From the NCBI GenBank assembly GCA_947567595.1, contig CANOMQ010000008.1, forward strand, positions 1-64,000: a stretch of DNA of 64,000 nucleotides. The letters run 5' to 3'. The stretch's first letter is position 1, and each line of letters starts with the position of its first letter. A program made the position numbers and the translations under genes. A model generated the notes under the pieces. The model saw only the letters and a program-made list of their open reading frames with translations, had not been told where the DNA came from and did not search any database. This stretch comes from an uncultured Lachnospiraceae bacterium (GTDB taxonomy: Bacteria > Bacillota > Clostridia > Lachnospirales > Lachnospiraceae). This document shows, piece by piece, positions 8,407-16,846 of this stretch.

Positions 8407-8807
8407 AATACTTATTAGATTCCCATATCCTGATTTGGGCTTTATTTGCTGATGAAAAACTGCCACAGGAAGCCTTTACTGTTATCAATGATCCGAAAAA
8501 CGAAATTTATTACAGCGTTGCCTCTGTTTGGGAAATTGGGATTAAGCATAATAAATCCCCAGAAAAAATGCCGATTTCCAGCCAGCTTTTAGCCGAGGGC
8601 TGCGATAAAGCTGATATGCGCTCATTACCAATCACAAAGGAGCATGTCATTGCCGTGACATGCCTTAGCCGTGCGAAAAATACACCACCCCACAACGATC
8701 CGTTTGACAGAATACTCATCGCTCAGGCAAAAACAGAAGGTATGACCTTCCTAACACATGATCACTTATTAAAAGATTATAATGAAGCTTGTGTCAGGAC
8801 AATATGA
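8403..8807 (+). CDS. PIN-domain ribonuclease toxin (VapC-like, type II TA)
   Basis: PIN-fold endoribonuclease of 134 aa, of the group seen in type II toxin-antitoxin modules. The acidic metal-binding set is visible: Asp6 (LLDSH), Glu44 (SVWEIGIK), Asp99/Asp102 (HNDPFDRILIAQA) and Asp120 (THD). The start overlaps the antitoxin stop by 4 bp, which implies translational coupling. The family cleaves RNA, often tRNA; the target here is unknown. The module stands alone between tex and a DUF975 gene. No mobile-element genes flank it. Confidence 0.85.
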   Translation: MKYLLDSHILIWALFADEKLPQEAFTVINDPKNEIYYSVASVWEIGIKHNKSPEKMPISSQLLAEGCDKADMRSLPITKEHVIAVTCLSRAKNTPPHNDPFDRILIAQAKTEGMTFLTHDHLLKDYNEACVRTI

Positions 8808-8923
8808 TATATTTCTACCACAACAGCAATGTACAGGCACGCACCGCTTCTTGTCTGATAGCCGTTTACCAATCAATGATTTTTTCCATCGTCAAAACCG
8901 CACAAACTTTTATTTCGATTTCA

Positions 8924-8952
8924 TTGTTTTATTCCCCATAACGTGGTAGAAT
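8924..8952 (+). promoter_or_regulatory. Sigma-A promoter for the DUF975-ddh operon
   Basis: TTGTTT (8924-8929), 17-bp spacer, TAGAAT (8947-8952). The predicted start is at about 8959. Confidence 0.6.
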
Positions 8953-8961
8953 GGACTACAA

Positions 8962-8984
8962 TGCACGGCAAAGCATTCCGTGCA
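8962..8984 (+). promoter_or_regulatory. 5' UTR stem-loop before the DUF975 gene
   Basis: TGCACGG and CCGTGCA form a perfect 7-bp stem with a 9-nt loop almost at the predicted transcript 5' end, 10 nt before the Shine-Dalgarno GGAGG. It is probably an mRNA-stabilising hairpin; an operator is also possible. Confidence 0.4.
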
Positions 8985-9005
8985 CACAAAAATGGAGGTT
9001 TTATT

Positions 9006-9791
9006 ATGGAACAGTCACACTATAAAAGCAACGCGGAGCTGAAATACCTCGCGCGAATGCAGATGGGCGGGCACTTTGGTCTGTTAATCGGGACAATGCT
9101 CATACCCTTTCTCATTTCCTTTTTCTGCACCAGCATTCTGTTATCCCAAAGCTATCTTGTCAATTTTGTGATAGGCATTATCATTCAGACGTTGCTTTCC
9201 GTCCTGCAGGTCGGTGCAACCCTGATTTATTTAAAGACAGCCTGCAACATGCCCGCGCAGATTGGCGATTTGTTTGACGGCTTTCGAAACAATCTGCCCG
9301 TCGTGCTAGAGATTGGGCTTTTGCTCACAATCATCAGCTCCGTCTGCATGATTCCTTCTGACATCATGAGCATACGCGTGCTCAACTCGCCCGCCCTGTC
9401 CGTTCCCGAGATTACGGAAACGACCACACTCAATGAAATGATGGAATTTTACGGCATATTTTACAGTATCATGGGCACCTACTACCTGCTCACCCTTGCC
9501 TGTATCCTTGTGTCATTTCTGTTACAGCTTGTGTTCGTCCCCGCCTACTATCTCATGCTCGACTTTCCCGAATGGGGCGCAATGAAAATCCTCAAAAAAA
9601 GTATTGAGGTCATGCATGGAAATAAGCTGCGCTATGTGCTTTTGCAAATCAGCTTCCTGCCCCTTATCCTTTTGAGCGTCTTTACCTGCGGTCTGACAAT
9701 GATTTGGGTTGCGCCTTACATGCAGATGACGAACGCGAATTTTTACCTTGATATTATGGCAGTCAAAAACAGAAACATGAACAACGGTTAA
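9006..9791 (+). CDS. DUF975-family integral membrane protein
   Basis: A multi-pass membrane protein of 261 aa, with hydrophobic segments near residues 20-45, 50-75, 95-120, 150-180 and 210-240. It resembles the DUF975 family of unknown function common in Firmicutes (N-terminal NAELKYLARMQMGGHFG, later PAYYLMLDFPEWGAMKILKKSIEVMHGNK). The ATG at 9006 is chosen because GGAGG lies 7 nt upstream; the longer frame from 8943 starts inside the promoter. It is followed after 18 bp by ddh on the same transcript. The biochemical role is unknown. Confidence 0.8.
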   Translation: MEQSHYKSNAELKYLARMQMGGHFGLLIGTMLIPFLISFFCTSILLSQSYLVNFVIGIIIQTLLSVLQVGATLIYLKTACNMPAQIGDLFDGFRNNLPVVLEIGLLLTIISSVCMIPSDIMSIRVLNSPALSVPEITETTTLNEMMEFYGIFYSIMGTYYLLTLACILVSFLLQLVFVPAYYLMLDFPEWGAMKILKKSIEVMHGNKLRYVLLQISFLPLILLSVFTCGLTMIWVAPYMQMTNANFYLDIMAVKNRNMNNG

Positions 9792-9809
9792 GAAAGGAGA
9801 TACAATGTT

Positions 9810-10796
9810 ATGAAAACACGGATTGGAATTTTAGGTTATGGAAATCTCGGACGCGGCGTGGAATGCGCCGTGCGCCAAAACGAGGACATGGAGCTTATCG
9901 CGGTCTTTACAAGGCGCAACCCTGCCGACGTTTCCATTCTTACAGAATGTGCGCAGGTTTGTTCCGTCGATACGGTGGCAGACTGGAAGGACAAGCTTGA
10001 CGTCCTGATTTTATGCGGTGGCAGCGCAACGGATTTGCCACAGCAGACACCGAAATATGTCAAATATTTTAACGTCATTGACAGCTTTGACACCCATGCA
10101 CGCATTCCCGAGCACTTTGCAAATGTGGACGCTGCCGCAAAGGAGCATGGGCATATCGGCATTATTTCTGTCGGCTGGGACCCCGGAATGTTTTCCCTAA
10201 ACCGCCTTTATGCAAACGCGATTTTACCGGACGGCAAGGACTACACCTTTTGGGGCAAGGGCGTCAGCCAGGGGCATTCCGACGCGCTGCGCCGCATTGA
10301 GGGCGTAAAAAATGCCAAGCAGTATACCATTCCCATTGACAGCGCGCTTGAGGCAGTCCGCGCAGGCAGCAACCCGGAGCTTTCCACACGCGAAAAGCAT
10401 ACGAGGGAATGCTTTGTCGTTTTGGAGGACGGCGCTGATGCGGCAAAAATCGAACAGGAAATCAAGACAATGCCAAATTACTTTGCGGATTATGACACAA
10501 CCGTTCATTTTATCAGCGAAGAGGAGCTGCTCGCAAACCACAGCGGCATACCGCATGGAGGATTTGTGCTGCGAAGCGGCGTGACGGGGTGGAATAAAGA
10601 AAACAAGCATTTAATCGAATACAGCTTAAAGCTTGACTCCAACCCGGAATTTACATCAAGCGTCCTAATCGCCTACGCAAGGGCTGCGCACCGCCTTGCA
10701 GAGGAAGGACAAAGCGGCTGCAAAACCGTATTTGACATTGCACCCGCGTATCTTAGCGCAAAGAGCGGGGAGGAGCTTCGGGCTTCTTTGCTATAA
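9810..10796 (+). CDS. ddh: meso-Diaminopimelate D-dehydrogenase
   Basis: Converts L-tetrahydrodipicolinate, ammonia and NADPH to meso-diaminopimelate in one step (EC 1.4.1.16), feeding peptidoglycan and lysine synthesis. The N-terminal Rossmann motif GYGNLGRG is at about 9-16. The family blocks CGGSATDLPQQTP, IDSFDTHA, SVGWDPGMFSLNR and FWGKGVSQGHSDALRRIEGV are all clear, and 328 aa is the normal length. AAAGGAG precedes the ATG. It is cotranscribed with the DUF975 gene and ends at a strong terminator. The enzyme is patchily distributed in Gram-positives, so it is a useful taxonomic hint. Confidence 0.96.
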   Translation: MKTRIGILGYGNLGRGVECAVRQNEDMELIAVFTRRNPADVSILTECAQVCSVDTVADWKDKLDVLILCGGSATDLPQQTPKYVKYFNVIDSFDTHARIPEHFANVDAAAKEHGHIGIISVGWDPGMFSLNRLYANAILPDGKDYTFWGKGVSQGHSDALRRIEGVKNAKQYTIPIDSALEAVRAGSNPELSTREKHTRECFVVLEDGADAAKIEQEIKTMPNYFADYDTTVHFISEEELLANHSGIPHGGFVLRSGVTGWNKENKHLIEYSLKLDSNPEFTSSVLIAYARAAHRLAEEGQSGCKTVFDIAPAYLSAKSGEELRASLL

Positions 10797-10812
10797 ACAT
10801 AGAACAAAAAAA

Positions 10813-10850
10813 GTCGGACACTTGCGTTTTCCAAAGTGTCCGGCTTTTTT
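10813..10850. terminator. Strong bidirectional terminator
   Basis: GTCGGACACTT (10813-10823) pairs with AAGTGTCCGGC (10834-10844) with one G-T wobble. It is flanked by a run of seven A on one side and seven T on the other, serving both ddh and the convergent secA operon. Confidence 0.85.
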
Positions 10851-11734
10851 TACTGCCTGTTATAATAATCAAGATCCGCCAAAAAATACGTCCGAATGTA
10901 TCCATCTGTGGAAACGACGACAAACTCCCTTGTGCTTTCCACATAATAAACATCGTCCCCGTCCTCCGCTTCAAGCTTATGGAGCGCGTCGGGATTTTGA
11001 ATGACATTGTTTGCGCCAAGCAGATAGTCCTCCTGCGTGGCATACGGAAACTCCGCGCCGTGCTTTTCAAAATGCTCCGTAAGATACTGCTGCTTTCGGA
11101 AACTGTACGTTTTCGCTTCAGGTGCAGGCTCCAACTCTACATCGGCGGCTGGCTCCTGCGTTTCCTGTACTTCCTGCACATCTGCAAGCGGCTCAGCCGT
11201 TTCTTTTACCGCTACTTCCTGCGTTGCCTCTGCTGTCGGCAACACGGAAAGCTGCGTTTCCTGCTGCTTGGTATCTCCAACGCTTTCCGTTGGCAGCGCG
11301 TCCTTCGGTATCTCCTCTGGAAGCTGCGCCTGCGCTTCCTGTCCTGCCTCTATATTGGGCGAAACAACATCTTCCTGAACCGCCGGCGCATCAGCCAAGC
11401 TGCCCAAAACACCCTTTATCAGAACCGCAAGCACAATGAACAGCACCGCCGCCACCGATATGACAAGACGACTCTTATCCGTTCCATTTTGATTACGACC
11501 GCTGCCCTGCCCACTCCTTACATCATTCGAAGCAGCACGCTCCACCGAAACGGGTGTCTGCGTCTGCCCCTGTTTTTGCCCCTGTGATACCGCAGCACGA
11601 CCGCCCTGCCCCTTATTCTGATCCCTACACGCCTTACAGCGCTTGGGCAGTGCCAGTCCCTTGCTCTTATAAAAACTGATTTCACTTTCCGACAGCACAA
11701 ACTCTTTGCCGCACTGCTTACATATTCTTTTCAT
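10850..11734 (-). CDS. Zinc-ribbon, membrane-anchored protein with a toxin-nuclease-like C-terminus
   Basis: Three parts are visible. The N-terminal probable zinc ribbon (about 1-40) has CKQCGKEF and CKACRDQ. A single TM helix (about 90-112) is followed by a long Glu/Gln/Ala/Pro-rich spacer (about 113-210). The C-terminal domain (about 211-294) has YLTEHFEKHG, EDYLLGANNVI, YYVESTREFVVVS and GYIRTYF. That pattern resembles the RelE/BECR-type nuclease-like domains found at the ends of polymorphic toxins and in phage proteins; the assignment is from memory of motif shape. If the zinc ribbon is cytoplasmic, this domain would be outside the cell. Its Shine-Dalgarno lies in the last codons of prfB, 6 bp upstream, so it belongs to the secA-prfB operon. 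Confidence 0.65.
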   Translation of the reverse strand: MKRICKQCGKEFVLSESEISFYKSKGLALPKRCKACRDQNKGQGGRAAVSQGQKQGQTQTPVSVERAASNDVRSGQGSGRNQNGTDKSRLVISVAAVLFIVLAVLIKGVLGSLADAPAVQEDVVSPNIEAGQEAQAQLPEEIPKDALPTESVGDTKQQETQLSVLPTAEATQEVAVKETAEPLADVQEVQETQEPAADVELEPAPEAKTYSFRKQQYLTEHFEKHGAEFPYATQEDYLLGANNVIQNPDALHKLEAEDGDDVYYVESTREFVVVSTDGYIRTYFLADLDYYNRQ

Positions 11735-11740
11735 AAATGC

Positions 11741-12863
11741 CTATCCCTTCTGTGCGGCACCGCTGCTTCTCCACTTCAAAAATGCATTGATAAACCCGTC
11801 CAGCCCGCCGTCCATGACAGCGTCCACATTGCCGGACTCAAAATTGGTTCTGTGGTCTTTCACCATTGTATAAGGCTGCATGACATACGACCGGATTTGG
11901 TTTCCCCAGCCAATCTCCTTGACCTCGCCGCGAATATCGGATAATTTTTCCGCATTCGCCTCCTGCTTGAGCAAAAAGAGCTTTGCCTTCAACATCTGCA
12001 TTGCCTTGTCCTTATTCTGAAACTGCGAACGCTCATTCTGGCACTGAACAACAGTTCCTGTCGGAATATGCGTAATGCGGATTGCCGAAGACGTCTTGTT
12101 GATATGCTGACCGCCCGCGCCGCTGCTTCGATATGTGTCGATACGCAAATCGTCCTCATTGATTTCAACGTCCAAGTCCTCCTCAATATCCGGCATTACA
12201 TCAAGCGACACAAAGGAGGTCTGCCGCTTTCCCTGTGCATTGAACGGTGAAATGCGCACAAGCCTGTGCACGCCCTTCTCCGACTTCAAGTACCCGTAAG
12301 CGTTTTCCCCGTTTACCTGAAACGTAACCGACTTAATCCCCGCCTCGTCGCCGTCCAAAAAGTCAAGCACGTCAATCGAAAAGCCCTTGCGCTCCGCCCA
12401 CCGCGTATACATGCGGTAAAGCATTCCTGCCCAGTCGCAGCTCTCCGTACCGCCCGCACCCGCGTTCAACTTCAAAATCGCATTGCACTTGTCGTACTCC
12501 TCCGATAAAAGCGTGCCAATCCGCAGTGTCTCAAAGGCTTCGATAAACCGGTCAAGCTCCTCCCTGATTTCCGGTATCATCTCGGCGTCCTGCGCCTCAT
12601 ATCCCATCTCAATCAGTGTCTCAATGTCCTCATACTGCGTCTTTAATCCATTGCACTCGTCAACCGTGTCCTTAAGCTGCTTCAATTCCTTCATCAGCTT
12701 GTTGGAACGGTCGGGATCGTCCCAAAATCCGGGCGCCTCCATCTCCCGCTCAAGCTCCTCTATGCGCTTTTCCCTGCCAGCGAGGTCAAAGTGAATCCCT
12801 CACTTCCGCTAATGGACTTTCGTAGGTCTGTAACTCCTGTTTCATTTGGTCGAGTTCTACCAT
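11741..12863 (-). CDS. prfB: Peptide chain release factor 2 (programmed +1 frameshift)
   Basis: RF2 releases finished peptides at UGA and UAA codons. The reading frame begins at ATG 12863 (AGGTGG upstream) and runs 25 codons to an in-frame TGA at 12786-12788. It continues in the +1 frame to 11741, giving about 373 aa, the normal length. The frameshift site is classical: AGGGAT, TCA, CTT, TGA, C, with the TGA as codon 26 as in E. coli. The stop-codon recognition motif SPF (VRISPFNAQ) and the catalytic GGQ (SGAGGQHINKTSSA) are present. An annotation starting at 12742 would miss about 40 residues. It lies 91 bp downstream of secA, a common Firmicutes order. Confidence 0.96.
12786..12800 (-). promoter_or_regulatory. 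prfB programmed +1 frameshift site
   Basis: The minus strand reads AGGGAT-TCA-CTT-TGA-C. The internal Shine-Dalgarno-like AGGGA, slippery CTT and slowly decoded TGA at codon 26 allow autoregulation: low RF2 favours the shift and so more RF2. Confidence 0.93.
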
Positions 12864-12954
12864 TGCGTTTCACCACCTTTATTCTAATTCCGTTATTTTA
12901 CATGTAGCGTTCGGCTTTCTTAATTCATGTCCTTTGCCGACTTCGAAAATTTCC

Positions 12955-15519
12955 TTATGCTTTCCTGCCACAACACATCTTATACTTCTTGCCGCTGCCG
13001 CACGGACACGGATCGTTCGGATAAATCCTTGCCTCCTTCTTGACAGGTCCCTTCTGCACCGTATCGTCCTTGTTGGTGCCCGTCACCTTGGCAACCTCCT
13101 CACGCTCTACCTTCTGCTCTACCTTCACATGCATTAACAGGCGCACCGTATCCTGCTTCATGCTCGCAATCATCGCGTCAAACATGTCATAGCCGCTCAT
13201 CTTGTACTCAACAAGCGGATTTTTCTGCCCATATGCCTGTAAGCCGACGCCTTGGCGAAGCTGATCCATATCATCAAGATGATCCATCCACTTGCGGTCA
13301 ATGACCTTGAGCAAAATCACGCGCTCCGCCTCACGGATACTCTCCGGCTCGGGGAACTCCGCCTCCTTGCTCTCATAAAGCTTAACCGCCTCTTCCTTCA
13401 ACTGGTGCTTCACGCCGTTTTTCGTCTTTTTGCTAATCCGGTCAAGTACAACAGGCTGTAACGGGATAATCGGCAGCAAAAGTGTGTTCAGTTCCTTCAA
13501 ATCCCACTCTTCCGGCTCCAAATCCTCATTGATCGCCGTATCGACCGCACTCTCCACAATGTCCGTAATCATCTTATAGATAAAGTCGCGCATACTCTCG
13601 CCGTTTAGCACGCGGCGGCGCTCCTCATAGATAATCTCCCTCTGCTCATTCATTACCTGATCATATTCGAGCAGGTTCTTTCTGATACCAAAGTTGTTGC
13701 TCTCAATCTTCTTCTGCGCGTTCTCAATCGCGCTCGTGAGCATTTTATGCTCAATCTCCTGTCCCTCGGGAATGCCGAGCGTATTAAACATGTTAATCAG
13801 ACGCTCCGAACCAAACAGACGCATCAAATCGTCTTCCAACGAAATATAAAACCGTGACATACCCGGATCGCCCTGTCGTCCGGAACGACCGCGGAGCTGA
13901 TTGTCAATACGCCTTGACTCGTGCCGCTCCGTGCCGATAATCATCAGACCACCCGCAGCGCGCGCCTCCTCGTCAAGCTTGATATCCGTACCACGTCCAG
14001 CCATGTTGGTCGCAATCGTAACCGCGCCGTGCTGTCCTGCGTCCGCCACGATTTCCGCCTCAAGCTCATGGAATTTCGCATTCAAAACCTTATGCTGAAT
14101 GCCGCGCCGTGTCAAAAGCTTGCTTAACTCCTCACTCGCGTCAATCGTAATCGTACCGACAAGCACCGGCTGCCCTGTCGCGTGCGCCGCCTCCACCGCG
14201 TCCACAATCGCGTGCAGCTTTTCCTTCCTTGTCTTATAAACACTGTCCTGCTGGTCCACACGCGCAACCGGACGGTTTGTCGGAACCGCCACAACGTCCA
14301 TTCCGTAAATATCACGGAACTCATGTTCTTCTGTCAGCGCCGTACCCGTCATGCCGCACTTTTTGTCAAATTTATTGAAAAAGTTCTGAAACGTGATTGT
14401 CGCAAGTGTCTTGCTCTCACGCTTCACCTTCACATGCTCCTTCGCCTCAATCGCCTGATGTAGTCCGTCGGAATAACGCCGCCCCGGCATGATACGCCCC
14501 GTAAACTCATCGACAATCAATACTTGGTCGTCTTTGACAACGTAATCTTGGTCGCGGAACATCAGGTTGTGTGCCCGCAATGCCAAAATAATGTTATGCT
14601 GGATTTCAAGGTTTTCGGGGTCTGCAAGATTTTCAATCTGGAAAAACTTCTCAACCCTGTCCACGCCTGCCGCCGTCAGATTGACAACTTTATCCTTCTC
14701 GTTTACGATAAAGTCTCCCGTTTCCTCCTGCTCGACGCCCATGACAAAATCCATTTTTGTCATCTCGGGAACGTCCTCGCCGCGCTTCATCTGTCTTGCC
14801 AAAATATCGCAGACCTCGTAAAGCTTTGTGGACTTGCTGCTCTGTCCTGAAATGATGAGCGGGGTTCTCGCCTCGTCGATTAAAACGGAGTCCACCTCGT
14901 CGATGATTGCATAATGCAAATCCCGCAAAACAAGCTGTTCCTTGTAGATAACCATATTGTCACGCAGATAGTCGAACCCAAGTTCGTTATTTGTGACATA
15001 GGTAATGTCGCAACCGTATGCTTCGCGCCGCTCCTCGGGCTTCATGTCATTTAAGACAACGCCAACCTTCAAGCCCAAAAATTCATGCACCTGTCCCATC
15101 CACTCGGCATCTCGCTTTGCAAGATAGTCATTTACCGTGACAACGTGGACGCCCTTTCCCTCCAGCGCATTCAGATACGCGGGAAGAAGCGCGGTCTGTG
15201 TCTTACCTTCACCTGTCCTCATCTCGGCAATCCGTCCCTGATGAAGGATAATGCCGCCTATCAACTGTACCCTGTAATGTTCCTGATTAAGCACGCGCTT
15301 TGCGCCCTCGCGCACGACCGCATACGCCTCCGGCAGAATATCGTCAAGACTTGTCCCCTCCGAAACGCGCTTTTTAAACTCCGCAGTCTTCGCCCGCAGC
15401 TCGTCGTCCGTAAGCCGTCCCATCTCCTCACGATAGCTCTCAATTTTTTTCACGATCGGCTCAATTCTTCTAAGCTCACGGTCGCTGTGCGTACCAAATA
15501 CTTTTTCTATAATACTCAT
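12955..15519 (-). CDS. secA: Preprotein translocase ATPase SecA
   Basis: ATP-driven motor that pushes unfolded preproteins through SecYEG. Walker [12 protein letters not shown] and the DEVD box ([20 protein letters not shown]) are in the first third. The preprotein cross-linking domain, the second NBD ([19 protein letters not shown]) and the scaffold/wing regions follow in order. The C-terminus carries the zinc finger [19 protein letters not shown], which binds SecB-type chaperones or phospholipid. The start MSIIEKVFG at 15519 is selected by GGAGC just upstream; the longer frame adds a hydrophobic tail not seen in SecA. The 854 aa length is typical. It is the first gene of the secA-prfB-zinc-ribbon operon. 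Confidence 0.97.
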   Translation of the reverse strand: MSIIEKVFGTHSDRELRRIEPIVKKIESYREEMGRLTDDELRAKTAEFKKRVSEGTSLDDILPEAYAVVREGAKRVLNQEHYRVQLIGGIILHQGRIAEMRTGEGKTQTALLPAYLNALEGKGVHVVTVNDYLAKRDAEWMGQVHEFLGLKVGVVLNDMKPEERREAYGCDITYVTNNELGFDYLRDNMVIYKEQLVLRDLHYAIIDEVDSVLIDEARTPLIISGQSSKSTKLYEVCDILARQMKRGEDVPEMTKMDFVMGVEQEETGDFIVNEKDKVVNLTAAGVDRVEKFFQIENLADPENLEIQHNIILALRAHNLMFRDQDYVVKDDQVLIVDEFTGRIMPGRRYSDGLHQAIEAKEHVKVKRESKTLATITFQNFFNKFDKKCGMTGTALTEEHEFRDIYGMDVVAVPTNRPVARVDQQDSVYKTRKEKLHAIVDAVEAAHATGQPVLVGTITIDASEELSKLLTRRGIQHKVLNAKFHELEAEIVADAGQHGAVTIATNMAGRGTDIKLDEEARAAGGLMIIGTERHESRRIDNQLRGRSGRQGDPGMSRFYISLEDDLMRLFGSERLINMFNTLGIPEGQEIEHKMLTSAIENAQKKIESNNFGIRKNLLEYDQVMNEQREIIYEERRRVLNGESMRDFIYKMITDIVESAVDTAINEDLEPEEWDLKELNTLLLPIIPLQPVVLDRISKKTKNGVKHQLKEEAVKLYESKEAEFPEPESIREAERVILLKVIDRKWMDHLDDMDQLRQGVGLQAYGQKNPLVEYKMSGYDMFDAMIASMKQDTVRLLMHVKVEQKVEREEVAKVTGTNKDDTVQKGPVKKEARIYPNDPCPCGSGKKYKMCCGRKA

Positions 15520-15581
15520 GTCTGCTCCAATCATTCCTAAATCTATAATCCTACAGTGCGCGATTGCACACACTATTATGT

Positions 15582-15610
15582 ATTGTAACAGATTCAAAAT
15601 ATAAATTCAA
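15582..15610 (-). promoter_or_regulatory. Sigma-A promoter of secA
   Basis: Minus strand: TTGAAT (15605-15610), 17-bp spacer, TACAAT (15582-15587), about 60 bp before the secA ATG. The leader contains a small GTGC...GCAC inverted repeat. Confidence 0.6.
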
Positions 15611-15655
15611 TGAATTTTCGATTAACAAAGCGTAAACAAGCGCAAACACGTCAAA

Positions 15656-15682
15656 AAAGAGTGGCAACGGATACCACTCTTT
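15656..15682 (-). terminator. Terminator after the small ORF / pyrF operon
   Basis: AAAGAGTGG (15656-15664) and CCACTCTTT (15674-15682) form a perfect 9-bp stem followed by a run of T on the minus strand. Confidence 0.75.
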
Positions 15683-15689
15683 GTCGTTT

Positions 15690-15839
15690 TTATTCATTCT
15701 CTTTCTCCGCCAAATCTATCAACCCGTCAGAATGCTGTCTGATTTCCTTATTCAGTTCATGCACTTCCTCAATCGTTGTACATTGATCTGTTACTGTCGT
15801 AATTAACCATATTAAAAATCTTACCTGTTTGTCAGTCAT
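15690..15839 (-). CDS. Possible small protein (49 aa)
   Basis: A short frame starting MTDKQVRFLIWLITTVTDQ and ending LAEKENE. It fills the gap between pyrF and a strong terminator, which begins only a few bases after its stop. The second half (TIEEVHELNKEI) looks helical and acidic, like small accessory proteins of phages and Clostridia. The Shine-Dalgarno is weak (GGTGGG about 13 nt upstream), so translation may be coupled to pyrF or poor. Supporting it are the fit between gene and terminator and a protein-like composition. Function unknown. Confidence 0.45.
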   Translation of the reverse strand: MTDKQVRFLIWLITTVTDQCTTIEEVHELNKEIRQHSDGLIDLAEKENE

Positions 15840-15865
15840 CACTTTTATCTAACCCACCGTTTGAT

Positions 15866-16795
15866 TTACGCATTCCCAAGCGCCGCGTCAATATCCTCCC
15901 GCATATCAATCACTGCCTGTCTGGAAGCCTCCGCGAAATGCTCCGCCCCAAACTTCTGATACTTCTCATTCTGATAAGCCGCAATAATCCCCCGCGAGGA
16001 ATTGACAATCGCGCCCAAGCCCTGCTTGTCAAAGAAATGCACCAAATCCTTCCCGGACGCCCCCTGTGCGCCATAGCCCGGCACAAGAATAAACGAATGC
16101 GGCATCAACTTGCGCAAAACCTTCCCCTGTTCGGGATACGTCGCGCCCACAACCGCCCCGACATAGCTGTAGCCTTCCGTGCCCACAATCTGTTCACCCC
16201 ACGCCGCAACCTTCTCGCCGACATGCTCATAAAGCGGTCTGCCATCAATCAGCCTGTCCTGAAACTCGCCGCTGCTTGGATTCGAGGTCTTGACCAAAAG
16301 AAACAGCCCCTTCTTCTCCTCCCTGCAAACGTCAATAAACGGCTGCACACCATCAATCCCAAAATACGGATTGACCGTCACAAAATCCTCGCCAAAGCCA
16401 GCATACACATTCGCCCCGACCTGCACCTTGCCCAAATGCGCCGCCGCATACGCCGCGGAAGTCGAGCCAATATCGCCGCGCTTAATGTCGCCAATCACAA
16501 TCAGCCCTTTTTCCTTGCAATACTGCACCGTCCTTTGAAACGCCACAAGCCCCGGAATGCCGAACTGCTCATACATCGCAATCTGCGGCTTCACCGCCGG
16601 AATTAAGTCATAAATGTGATCAATGATTTCCTTATTATAAAGCCAAACCGCTTCCGCCGCACCCTCAAGCGTCTCGCCCTTCTCCGCAAACGCCCTTTCC
16701 TGAAGGTGCTTTGGTATAAACTTCATCATCGGGTCAAGCCCCACAACAATCGGCGCTCCCGTGTTTACTATCAATTTTATCAACTGGTCTATCAT
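15866..16795 (-). CDS. pyrF: Orotidine 5'-phosphate decarboxylase, type 2
   Basis: Last step of UMP synthesis: decarboxylation of OMP. The catalytic block GDIKRGDIGSTSAAYA (about 105-120) and GLDPMMKFIP near the N-terminus are characteristic of the longer type 2 enzymes; 309 aa fits this class. The phosphate-binding region VPGYGAQG is at about 235-242. GAGG lies upstream of the ATG at 16795. It is 51 bp downstream of nrdD on the same strand with no terminator between, so both nucleotide genes may be cotranscribed. Other pyr genes are not in the window. Confidence 0.95.
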   Translation of the reverse strand: MIDQLIKLIVNTGAPIVVGLDPMMKFIPKHLQERAFAEKGETLEGAAEAVWLYNKEIIDHIYDLIPAVKPQIAMYEQFGIPGLVAFQRTVQYCKEKGLIVIGDIKRGDIGSTSAAYAAAHLGKVQVGANVYAGFGEDFVTVNPYFGIDGVQPFIDVCREEKKGLFLLVKTSNPSSGEFQDRLIDGRPLYEHVGEKVAAWGEQIVGTEGYSYVGAVVGATYPEQGKVLRKLMPHSFILVPGYGAQGASGKDLVHFFDKQGLGAIVNSSRGIIAAYQNEKYQKFGAEHFAEASRQAVIDMREDIDAALGNA

Positions 16796-16846
16796 CGCAT
16801 TTTCCTCTGTTCTCTATAAAATATCAACCGTTATGTATATCAAATC

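Noticed and set aside
10979-11587. Plus-strand ORF opposite the zinc-ribbon membrane protein (202 aa)
   Set aside because: Composition (Arg/Leu/Phe/Cys clusters) reflects antisense of Glu/Gln-rich coding; no Shine-Dalgarno.
12742-12863. Treating prfB as a frameshifted pseudogene
   Set aside because: The signal matches the programmed RF2 frameshift exactly in codon position and context.
15938-16606. Long plus-strand ORF opposite pyrF (222 aa)
   Set aside because: Antisense of an unmistakable pyrF; no ribosome-binding site.
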